DNA of 56,770 nucleotides, from contig NZ_JAGGOO010000122.1 in the NCBI RefSeq assembly GCF_018614415.1, forward strand, positions 1-56,770, in the 5' to 3' direction. The notes beneath the pieces were generated by a model. The model had not been told where the DNA came from. It saw only the letters and a list, made by a program, of their open reading frames with translations, and ran no database searches. Positions 6,959 through 16,000 of the stretch are shown piece by piece. The first letter of the stretch is position 1, and every line of letters starts with the position of its first letter. Both the position numbers and the translations under genes were made by a program. The DNA comes from Streptomyces sp. ISL-12 (GTDB taxonomy: Bacteria; Actinomycetota; Actinomycetes; Streptomycetales; Streptomycetaceae).

Positions 6959-8209
6959 ATGGGGAGTGCCACCACCCCATCCACCGATCGTCGCACCGCC
7001 GTCGCTCTCTTCTCCCGCCTGCGTACCCCGCAGGGCCAGGCCGATCCCTTCCCCCTCTACGAGAAGCTCCGGTCCCTGGGCGAGGTCAGCCCGGCGCCCT
7101 GGGGCGGATTCGTCGTCACCGGCTACGACCTGTGCGCCGCGCTGCTGCGCGACGGCGACTGGCTGGAGCCGGACAAGGAGTGGCGGGCCCGGCAGGGGCC
7201 ACGCACCCGCTGGAGCGCGCCCTCCTCGCGGGAGATCAGCAACACCATGCCCGCGCTCAACCCGCCGGAGCACACCCGGGTGCGCCGCGCGGCCGGGTCC
7301 TTCGACCGGACCACCATCCAGGAACTGGGCCGGACCGTGGAGGGCATCGTCGATGGACTGCTCGACTCCCTCGCGGAGCGACTGCGCGAGGGAGAGGCCG
7401 ACTTCTCGGCCCTGGTGAGCGAGCAGTTGCCGATCGCCACCATAGGCAGCTGGCTGGCGCTGCCGGCCGCGGACTGGGACCGGCTGCGCGACCTGACCCA
7501 CGAGCAGGTCTTCACCCAGGAACTGCTGCCCTCCGCCAGCCAGCTCGCCCGCTCCGACACCGCCCTGATGGAACTGCGCGCCTACTTCCTGGACCTGATC
7601 CGGCACCGGCGCACCCATCTGGGCGACGACCCCGTCTCCCGGTGGATACGGACCTGGGACGCGATGGAGGCGGACCGGGACAAGGCCGACGAAGGCGTCT
7701 ACTTCCTGGCCCTGTTCGTCCTGCTCGCGGCCCTGGAGACCACGTCCACGCTGCTCTCGGCCATGGTGCTGCGCCTGGTGGAGCGGCCCGAGCGGTGGGA
7801 CCTGCTGGCCGGCTCCCCCGACCTGGTCCCCGCCTTCGTGGAGGAGACCCTGCGCTACGACCCGCCCACCCACGTCATCAGCCGGGTCGCCGCCAAGGAC
7901 GGTTTACTCGGCGGCTTCGAGGTCCGCGCCGACGACATGGTCCACCTCATGGTCGGCGCCGCCCACCACGACCCGGCCCGGTTCCCCGGCCCCGAACGGT
8001 TCGACCCCTCCCGCAACGTCACCCAGCACCTCGGCTTCAGCGGCGGCATCCACTACTGCCTCGGCGCCCCGCTGGCCCGGCTGGAAGCCCAGACCCTGCT
8101 CCGCCACCTCGTCCGCCGTCTGCCCCGCCTCACCCTCGTGCGCCGCCCGCCGATGGCGCCGCGCGTGGTCTTCCGGCGCCTACTGAGCCTGGATGTCGCC
8201 CTCGCATGA
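6959..8209 (+). CDS. Cytochrome P450 (canonical), with a TTA codon
   Basis: A P450 of 416 residues with all hallmarks: I-helix LAALETTST, K-helix ExxR in VEETLRYDPP (Glu296-Arg299) and haem loop FSGGIHYCLGAPLAR (Cys367). The ATG at 6959 is preceded by GAAAGGAG; upstream starts lack this. Paired with the ExxR-less P450 in a conservon it resembles the CYP154/CYP157 type pairs, but I cannot fix the family. Leu316 is encoded by TTA (7904-7906), in frame. In Streptomyces that codon needs the bldA tRNA, so translation is probably developmentally delayed. It overlaps the next gene by four bases (ATGA). The redox partners and substrate are unknown. Confidence 0.92.
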   Translation: MGSATTPSTDRRTAVALFSRLRTPQGQADPFPLYEKLRSLGEVSPAPWGGFVVTGYDLCAALLRDGDWLEPDKEWRARQGPRTRWSAPSSREISNTMPALNPPEHTRVRRAAGSFDRTTIQELGRTVEGIVDGLLDSLAERLREGEADFSALVSEQLPIATIGSWLALPAADWDRLRDLTHEQVFTQELLPSASQLARSDTALMELRAYFLDLIRHRRTHLGDDPVSRWIRTWDAMEADRDKADEGVYFLALFVLLAALETTSTLLSAMVLRLVERPERWDLLAGSPDLVPAFVEETLRYDPPTHVISRVAAKDGLLGGFEVRADDMVHLMVGAAHHDPARFPGPERFDPSRNVTQHLGFSGGIHYCLGAPLARLEAQTLLRHLVRRLPRLTLVRRPPMAPRVVFRRLLSLDVALA

Positions 8210-8997
8210 ACCACATACCCGCTCTCTCCCCCGTCACCGGCTTCAAGGCCGTCGACGTCACGCAGGACGGCCCCGTCCTGCACGTCCTGCTCGATCCCCA
8301 CGGCACGGACCCCACCCTCAGCACCGCCGTCGTCGACGATCTCCTCGCCCTGCTCGACGGCCTCCACGACCGCCCCGACATCCGCGCCCTCGTCCTGTCC
8401 TCCGCCGGCGACGACTTCTGCTCGGGCGCCGACCGCACCGAGTACCAGGCGGCCCTCGCCGACGACCCCACCGACGCCGGGCTGCGGCGCCTGCTCGACA
8501 AGGCGCAGCGCCTGTGCCGCGCCCTGGAGGAGTGCCACGCCGTCACCATCGCCCGGCTGCACGGCAAGGTGATCGGCGCCGGGCTGGCCCTCGCCGCCTA
8601 CTGCGACCTGCGCGCCGGCGCGGACAGCTGCCGGTTCCGCATGCCGGAGGTGGGGCTCGGGCTGCCGCCGGCCTGGGGCGGGGCGATGGGCCGGCTGATC
8701 CAGGAGGTCGGCGGCTCACGCATCCGTGAACTCATGCTCACCTGCGACGTCTTCGACGCCCCGACGGCCCAGCGGATCGGCCTCCTGCACAAGGTGGCCC
8801 CCCTGGACCAGCTCGACCACGCCATCGCCGGATGGACGAGGTCCTTCGCCCGGCGCTCCCCCGAAGCGCTGGTCCTGACCAAACGCATGCTCACCGGTTA
8901 CGCGCGGGCGCATCGTACGGCGGACATCGCGCTGCTCGACTCCCACCTGCTCAGCTCCCACCTCGGCCAGGCGGCGGCGCGCCGGCCGGCCGGCTGA
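8206..8997 (+). CDS. Enoyl-CoA hydratase/isomerase (crotonase family)
   Basis: A protein of 263 residues with the crotonase fold. Oxyanion-hole segments are SAGDDFCSGADR (about 65-76) and HGKVIGAGLALAAYCD (about 118). The PE of RMPEVGLGLPPAWGG and the Glu of RELMLT occupy the positions of the two catalytic glutamates in hydratases. The ATG overlaps the P450 stop, so it is translationally coupled to it. Its presence suggests the conservon P450s act on, or are followed by processing of, a CoA-bound acyl substrate. That is inference from position only. Confidence 0.88.
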   Translation: MNHIPALSPVTGFKAVDVTQDGPVLHVLLDPHGTDPTLSTAVVDDLLALLDGLHDRPDIRALVLSSAGDDFCSGADRTEYQAALADDPTDAGLRRLLDKAQRLCRALEECHAVTIARLHGKVIGAGLALAAYCDLRAGADSCRFRMPEVGLGLPPAWGGAMGRLIQEVGGSRIRELMLTCDVFDAPTAQRIGLLHKVAPLDQLDHAIAGWTRSFARRSPEALVLTKRMLTGYARAHRTADIALLDSHLLSSHLGQAAARRPAG

Positions 8998-9006
8998 CAC
9001 GGGTTC

Positions 9007-9036
9007 GCGGGCCCTTCCTGCCCAGGAGGGGCCCGC
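9007..9036. terminator. Bidirectional hairpin terminator
   Basis: GCGGGCCCTTCCT at 9007-9019 pairs with AGGAGGGGCCCGC at 9024-9036 (12 of 13) around a 4-base loop. It stands between the convergent crotonase and siderophore-interacting genes, so it can serve both. Confidence 0.7.
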
Positions 9037-9050
9037 TGACGGCACCGCCC

Positions 9051-9884
9051 CTAGGAGCGGCTCCCGGCGTGCCGGTCGCTCTTCCAGAAGCCGGAGAACG
9101 TGATGCGGTCCTTCGGCAGGCCGGCGCGGTGCAGATGCCGGCGCCCCTCCGCCGCCAGCAGTTGCTCGCCGACGACGAAGGCGTAGCCGTGCGGGTCCAC
9201 GTCGACGTGGGCACGGAGTGCGGCCAGCGCCGCCGTGCCGGGGACCGCGTGCGGGTCGGCGCGCGGTATCCAGTCGACGCGTGTGCCGGGCGGGGCGGTC
9301 AGGTCACGGCGGTCGGCGTCGGTCGGCACCTCCTGGAGCACCCGGACCGCGCGGGGCGCCGGGTCGCCGGCCAGCGACCGCAGGATGCCCGCGACGGCCG
9401 GCAGTCCGCTCTCGTCGGCGACCAGCAGCACGCTCCTCGCGTCGGCGGGCGCGTCGTACAGGAGGCCCTGGTCGAGCAGGGCCATCTCCTCGCCCGCCTC
9501 GACCGCGCACGCCCAGACGGCGACGCCGCCCTCGATCTGTCCGTCGGCGCCGCGGTGCACGACGACGTCGATGTCGAGTTCGCCGGGCTCGGCGCGGAAG
9601 TCGGCCACGGTGTAGTTGGCGCAGTAGGGCCGTACCTCGTCGGGCATCGCGAGGTACGGCTTCCACCAGGTCTCGGCCTGGACCTCGGGCGCGTGGAAGC
9701 GGTCCTGGTGCGGGTAGCGGAAGAACAGCCGGAACCAGTGGTCGTAGCCGCGCCACGGGAACGCGCGGAGGTCGTCGCCGCGGACCGTCACCCGCTGCAT
9801 GTTCGGGGTGAGGCGCGTGCTCGATGCGACCGTGGCGCGGAACAGTCTCGGGTCACGTCGGCTGGGACGCTCGCTGGAGCTCAT
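9051..9884 (-). CDS. Siderophore-interacting (ferric-siderophore reductase) protein
   Basis: A protein of 277 residues of the SIP/ViuB family of FAD-dependent ferric-siderophore reductases. The N-terminal FAD-binding barrel has RVTVRGDDL and GYDHWFRLFF; PYCANYTVADF and DIDVVVH follow. The C-terminal NAD(P)H-type domain carries LLVADESGLPAVAGIL, FVVGEQ and SGFWKSDRH, the usual family ending. It should release iron from imported siderophores in the cytoplasm. The ATG at 9884 directly abuts an iron box on its upstream side, so it is expected to be repressed by an iron regulator of the DmdR/IdeR type in iron-replete cells. Confidence 0.92.
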   Translation of the reverse strand: MSSSERPSRRDPRLFRATVASSTRLTPNMQRVTVRGDDLRAFPWRGYDHWFRLFFRYPHQDRFHAPEVQAETWWKPYLAMPDEVRPYCANYTVADFRAEPGELDIDVVVHRGADGQIEGGVAVWACAVEAGEEMALLDQGLLYDAPADARSVLLVADESGLPAVAGILRSLAGDPAPRAVRVLQEVPTDADRRDLTAPPGTRVDWIPRADPHAVPGTAALAALRAHVDVDPHGYAFVVGEQLLAAEGRRHLHRAGLPKDRITFSGFWKSDRHAGSRS

Positions 9885-9903
9885 GAAGGTTAGGCTAAGC
9901 TAA
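9885..9903 (-). promoter_or_regulatory. Iron box (DmdR/IdeR-type)
   Basis: GAAGGTTAGGCTAAGCTAA on the + strand matches the actinobacterial 19-bp iron box TTAGGTTAGGCTAACCTAA at 16 of 19 positions. It lies directly against the start codon of the siderophore-interacting gene, so a bound repressor would block transcription or initiation. Confidence 0.8.
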
Positions 9904-9942
9904 GTTGGCGATCATCGCCATGCCGATCCCGTCCCCACACGC

Positions 9943-9982
9943 GCGGGCCCGGCCCGGCCGGAAGAGGCCGGACCGGGCCCGC
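9943..9982 (-). terminator. Strong hairpin terminator after the GH92-PAP2 gene
   Basis: GCGGGCCCGGCCCGGCC at 9943-9959 pairs with GGCCGGACCGGGCCCGC at 9966-9982 (16 of 17) around a 6-base loop, about 20 bases beyond the stop of the large minus-strand gene. Confidence 0.75.
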
Positions 9983-10002
9983 GGGTCGCCGCCGACCGGC
10001 TC

Positions 10003-13000
10003 TCAGCTCAGGCCGCCCTCCCACTCCCTGGCCGGTGACCAGAGTCCGGTGCCGGTGCCGGCGCGTCCGCCGGTGTCACCGTGGGCGCCGCCCGCCGCGG
10101 CCGACCGGTGGTCGCGGTCCGTCCGCTGGAAACCGACCGTGTAGGTGCGCACCACCGCTCCGTTGGCCGACGTCACCGTGAGGGTCCGGGTGGTGAACCC
10201 GGGGGCGGACGAGGAGACGGTGGAGCTGCCGGCGGTGACCTTCACCCGCGCCCCGGACGCCGCCGTCACGGCGCCGACGGCCGGGAGCTTCCCGTTCTTG
10301 GGCCGGTCCACGACGTACGTGGAGACGTCCGGGTCGAACCCGTCGATCGCCACGCCCCCGACGGTGATCGCCGACGCGTCGGCGACACTCGCCTGCGTGG
10401 CGTCCGAGAAGTTCGTCACCGTGACCGAACCGTCGGCGTTCACGACCACGTTCGCCGCCATCGCCGCCGCCAGGTTGATCCGCTGCCAGCTCTCCCCGCC
10501 CTCGGCGGTGAGGTCGAGCGGGTAGCCGGAGTCCGTCGCCGTCTGCTCCAGGATCTGCGTGCGCTGCTCGGCGGTGAGGTCCGGGAAGGCCGTGGTGAGC
10601 AGCGCCGCCGCGTCGGACGGCGCCTGAAGGGCCTGACCGGCCTTGCCGACCTGCGAGAACCCGTACGTCAGGCGCTGCGTGTACAGGTCGATGTGCCGCG
10701 CCGTGCTCAGCCCGGCGTACGGGTCGCCCGCACAGGCCGTGAGCGTGTCGCCGTACCCCTTCGCCTCGCACCGGGCCAGCAGCACGTTCTCCATCTCGGT
10801 GTGCGCCTGCGCCAGCAGCTTCTCGAACTCGGGGTCCGCCCACCGGTGGGCCACGGTGGCCTGCGCGGTCATCCGGCCGCCCATGACGTCGAGCGGGTAG
10901 TGGAAGCCGAGGACGATGCGGTTGTCCCCGTACTCCGAGGCACGGGCGAGGATCGACGGCGCCAGCTCGGGCAGCAGCGTGGCGAGGATCGTGCCGGCCT
11001 CGTAGCCGCCGTAGGTGTGGCCGCTGGGGTACGAGCCCTGGCCGGCCAGTCCGCTGTAGCCGCTGTCCTGCGACTCGTAGACGTACCCGCCGTCCCCGAC
11101 GAACCCGAGCCGCACGTACGGGCGGGGGTAGTCGTAGTGCTCCTTCGCCGCGTCGTGGGTGTCGAGGCTCTTGGCGACCCGGCCGAACAGGGCGTTCGTC
11201 TTCGGCAGGTCACCGCTCTTCAGGGCGTCCAGGTAGATCTCGCCGAGCCGGGAGCCGAGGCCGTCGGCCATCGTGACGGTGCCGCTGGACGCGGCGTCCA
11301 CCTCGGCCCGGTCGACCTGGGCCTGGGTCGCCGCGTTGTTGATGCGTACGGCGATCGCGTCGTTCTCCGCGGTGAGCGCGTCGGTCGCGGTCTCGGCGCC
11401 GAGGATGCCGGTGCCGAGGTCGTCGATGCCGCTGAGGAGGTTGTTGAACCAGTCGCTCCCGTCGTCGGTGGCCGGCCAGGAGTCGGAGGGGTAGGCCGCG
11501 TCGAGGGTCTCGTCGGGGAAGGGGGACGGTTCGTAGGCCGCGGGGTCCCCCGAGGCCGCGGTGGCCGTCGCCCCGGGTTCGTCCGACGTACCGGCCAGGG
11601 TGACCGCGGTGACCGTGGCGGTGTGGGTCTTCGCCTTGCCCCCGGTGGTGAGCAGGGCCGTGTCCGCCGTGCCGGGGACGCGGGCGGTGGTGCCGTCGTC
11701 CAGGGTCACGGTGTAGCCGATGAGCGGGTGTCCGCCGTCACCGGCCGGCCGCCAGTTCACCCGGACCTGCTTGCCGTCGGTGACCACCGCCGTGACGGTC
11801 GGCGCCTGGGGCTTGCTGTCGCCGGTGACCACGGGCTGGGTCGCCGCGCTGCGCTCCGAGGCGCCGACGGCGTTCAGCGCGCGGACGCGGGCCGTGTACG
11901 ACGTGCCGGACTTCAGCTGGGTGAAGGTCGTGGCCCGGGTCTCCGGGTCCTTGATCCGCACCTGGTGGCCGCCGCTGAGGGTCATCTCGTAGCCGGTGAC
12001 GGCCGAGCCGCCGTCGTCCTCGGGCGCGGCCCAGGTGACCGTCACACTGGTGCCGGACGCCGTCGCGGACACCGCGTCCGGTGCGGTCGGTGCCGTCTTG
12101 CGCTTCGTCTTCAACGCGGAGACGGCCTGGTCGAGGGCCTGGTAGCGGGTGGTCAGGGTCTCGTCGGTGGCCGCGTCGTCCGCGAGGGCGGACCTGGCGG
12201 CGGTGAGGGCGGTGGTGAATGCCTCCCAGGTGGTGTCCGTGTAGCGGGCGTCGGTGAGCGCCGACGCCGTGGTGACCAGGTCCTCCAGCTTCAGTCGCGG
12301 CAGCGGGGTGAGCTGCTTGGCGGCCAGGGTCAGGCTCCGCGTCCGGGTGTCGGCCTCCAGCTGGGTCGCCTGGTCGGCGGCGGCCAGCAGGTCACGGGCG
12401 GCGGCGAGTTCGCGCTCGTACACCCCGAAGTCGACGGTGCCGTACCGGTCGGCGTCACCGGCCAGTCCCTCGTACTGCTCGATCGCCTTGCTGAGCGCGG
12501 TGGTGTCCGTCTCGGCGGGCGCCTCGACGTGGCTGAAGGTGAGCCGGCCGAGGTTGGCGACGTACGGGTGCGAGGAGTCGGCGGTCGTGGTAAGCCGCAG
12601 GTACACGGTGTGCGGGCCGGTGACCGCCTTCGGCAGGGCGAGGCTGGTCGTGCCGCCCGACGACCACGAGCTGCCGGTGACCGGGAGCGGGACGGTCGCG
12701 TACGGGGTTCCGGGGTTGTCCGCGTCGAAGGAGTCCAGGTAGAGCTGGACGGCGGAACCGGTGCCGCAGCGGGCGGAGTTGTTGACGTAGGTGAGGGTGA
12801 CGGTGTTCTTGGACGAGCTGCCGAAGTCGATGTCGCCGTAGTCCAGCCAGGCGCCGTCGTAGGTGCCGCCGAGGCTGGTGGCGGAACCGGCGTCGCTCCA
12901 GGTGGCCGTCTCGCTCTTCAGCCCGCCGCCGCTGTTCGCCCGCCACGCCGTGGCGTCGAGGACGGCCGGCGCGTCGGCGCTGCGGGTGAGGGAGAGGGAG

Positions 13001-16000
13001 TAGACATTGGCGACGTACGGCTGGGCGTCGGTCTGGGTGCTCGACACGAACGTGGCGTACACGTCCTGGACGCCGGTGAAGACGTCCGGGTCGAGCTGTA
13101 CGGAGGTGGTGGCGACGGTGCCCCAGCCGGAGCCGGTGTGGTCGAGCGGGATGTCGACGCTCCGCTCGCCGTCCTTCGCACCGAGGTGCAGTTCGATGTG
13201 CGAGTCGGAGGCCGCGCGGGACTGCGGCTTGTCGTAGCTGACGGTCACCGTGTCGGCGCCGTCACCGAGGTCGGTGTCCTTCCACTCCGCCCAGGCACCG
13301 TTGGTGACGTTCTCGAAGACGCCGCCGGTGAGCTTCAGCGGCAGCGAACCGTCGCCGGTGGCGGTGGCGTTCGGGGCGGTCAGCGTGGCGAGGGTGGTGG
13401 TCCCGCCGGAGGACGGGGTGTCGTACGGGGAGAACTGGAACCAGTCGAAGTTGGACACCCACTGCTGCCCGGCGGGCGCGTGGAACACGAACGTCACACC
13501 GGACGCGTCCAGCAGGGCGTCCGGGTCGGTGACGGCGGCCCGCACGGTGGTGTAGTACTGCCAGCCGCCGGTGCCGGGGAGGGAGACGGTGGCGACGACG
13601 GGGCCGTCGGCGTCGCCGGCGTGGATGTCGACGCTGCTCGGTTTGGCGCTGGTGGCCTGCGAGTTGGCGTACCGGACGGAGAGGCTGCGCGGGGCGACCC
13701 CGCCGAAGTCGAGGCCGATGTACCGCACCCACGACCCCTCGGTGACACCACCGAGGTCGCCGTCCGAGTAGTACGCCTCACTGACGAGACTCGGCCCCTC
13801 CTTCTGGTCCGGGTCCTCGGCCTGGAGCACGGCGTAGCCGCCCTCGTCGAGGGTGAGCGCGTCGATGGCCGACTGGAGCGTGTCATGAGCGGCCATGAGC
13901 GTGCCGGTCACGGAGTCGGTGTCGGCGAGGACGGTCCGGGCGCGTTCGAGGGCCGTCCGGAAGACGGTCCAGGAGCCGTCGGAGTAGCTGCCGCTCCGTA
14001 CCAGGGCCGCCTGGTCCGTCAGGGTGCCGAGGGCCTCGCGCCGCACGGCGGCGGCGGAGACGACCAGCGGATCGGTCACCGAGACACCGGTGCCGGTCAC
14101 GGAGGAGGCCGGCACCTTGCGGGCGAAGGCCGCGTCGCGGAAGGTGAGACCGACCCGGACGTCGGTGTCGGTGGAGCCGCTGAACTTCAGCGTCGCCGTG
14201 CGCGAGCCGGTGACCCGGAGGTCGGCCGTCACGCCCTCCGGCAGGCCGGTGACGCTCGCCGCGCCGGTCCTGGTGAGGCTGGTGCCCTTGCGCGCGGCGA
14301 AGGCCGCCTTGCCGGAGAGGGTGAGCCGCACGCTGTCGTCGACGGTGCCGTCGGCGGCGGTGGCGACGGTGGCGGGGCGGGCGGAGAGGACGGACTTGCC
14401 GGCGTTCGTGCCGCCGTCACCGTCGTCGGTGCTCGTGCTCAGGGAGTAGGCGGGGTCGGTCTTGGCACCCCAGGAGGACGGCTTGGCCCCCATGGTGAAG
14501 TCGAGGGTCCCACCGGCGATGATCTGCGAGTAGTCCAGCCAGGTGTTGTCGAACCGCTTGCCGTTGAGCGTGGCACGCTGCACGTAGTAGTTGCTGTCCG
14601 ACACCCCGCCGGCCTTCACGGTGAACGTGCTGCCGTTGCCGTAGGTGATCGTCGTGGAGTCGAAGAACGGGCTGCCGATCTGGAACTGGCTCGACCCGGC
14701 GGTCACCGGGAACAGTCCCAGCGCGGCGGCGACGAACATGGTCGACATGGTCCCGGCGTCGTTGTCCATGGTCGGCAGGAAGCCGTCCGGGGCGAGTTCG
14801 TAGACCTTGGTCTTGACCGGCGGGGTGAACTCGCCGCCGGAGCTGGGCGCTTCGTTCGTCGACCCGGTGGCGATGTACCGGTTCCAGGTCTCCTTGGTGT
14901 AGATGGACCGCACCCACTTCTGCGTCAGGCTCGGCTCACCGACGTAGTTGAAGAGGTAGGGGGCTTGCAGGTCGATCTCGTTGGCGTTGGAGTGCAGCAT
15001 GGTCGAGCCGTCGTCGGCGTCGGAGTCCTCACCGAACATGTGCAGCATCGCGGCCCGGCCGGCCTTCTCGCCGCCCATCGCCTCGATCAGGCCGTCCATG
15101 TCGTAGGCGTCGTACCAGTGGTACTGCCACAGGGTGCCCTGGTAGAGCTTGGCCGCCTCGAACTTCTCGTGGTCGACGCTCTGCCAGTCGCCGTCGGCCT
15201 CGCGCGGGGTCAGCAGCCCGACCTCGGTGCCGTCGGCGGCGGTCCAGGCGCCGGACTTGACGAGGTTGTCGATGGCCATCGTCGACTGGGTACGCAGCTT
15301 CTTCGCGTCCTCGTCCTTGCCGAGCGCGTCGGCGATGACGGCCAGCGCCCACTGGTCGTAACCGCGCTGCACGGTCGTACCGGGGTCCTCCGCGATGTAC
15401 CCCTGCCGCAGCTGCGTGCCCGTGTAGTACCCGACATACGACTTCAGCGCGGGATACGCCTCGTCGAGCCGGTCGAAGTCGTCGTACCCCTTCGACAGCG
15501 CGTCGGCGATCACGACGGCCAGCCGCTCCCAGCGCACGGTCGGCACCGAGTGGGTGAGGCTGCCGAGGCTCTTGCCGGCGGTGTGCGCGTCGGCGAAGAG
15601 GATGACGGCCGACTGCACCATGTCCCGGTAGGCGGCCGGGTCGATGTACGCCTCGACGGAGAACTTGCGGAAGTCGTCCCAGGACGACCAGGAGTCGTAG
15701 TACGTGAACCCGTTCGCCTTGTGCACCGCGCCGTCGACACCCCGGTACGTACCGCTGGTGCTGGTGGCGTTCACCGGCAGTGCGTACATGCGGTACAGGT
15801 GCGTGTAGAACTGCTTGGTCAGCGTGGAGTCCGGGTCGGCCGTCCTCGACGCCTGTACGGCGACGGTGCCGAGGGTTCTGTTCCACTCCGCTTTCGTCCG
15901 CTCCCGCGCCTGGTCGAAGGTGAGGTCGCCGACCTCGTCGGCCTGGTCGGTGGCGGCCTGCTCGGCACTGACCGGCGAGAGGGTGATGCGCAGTTCGATG

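Noticed and set aside
5428..6996. Long minus-strand frame opposite the first P450
   Set aside because: No domain and typical shadow composition; the + strand has the P450 haem loop and other motifs.
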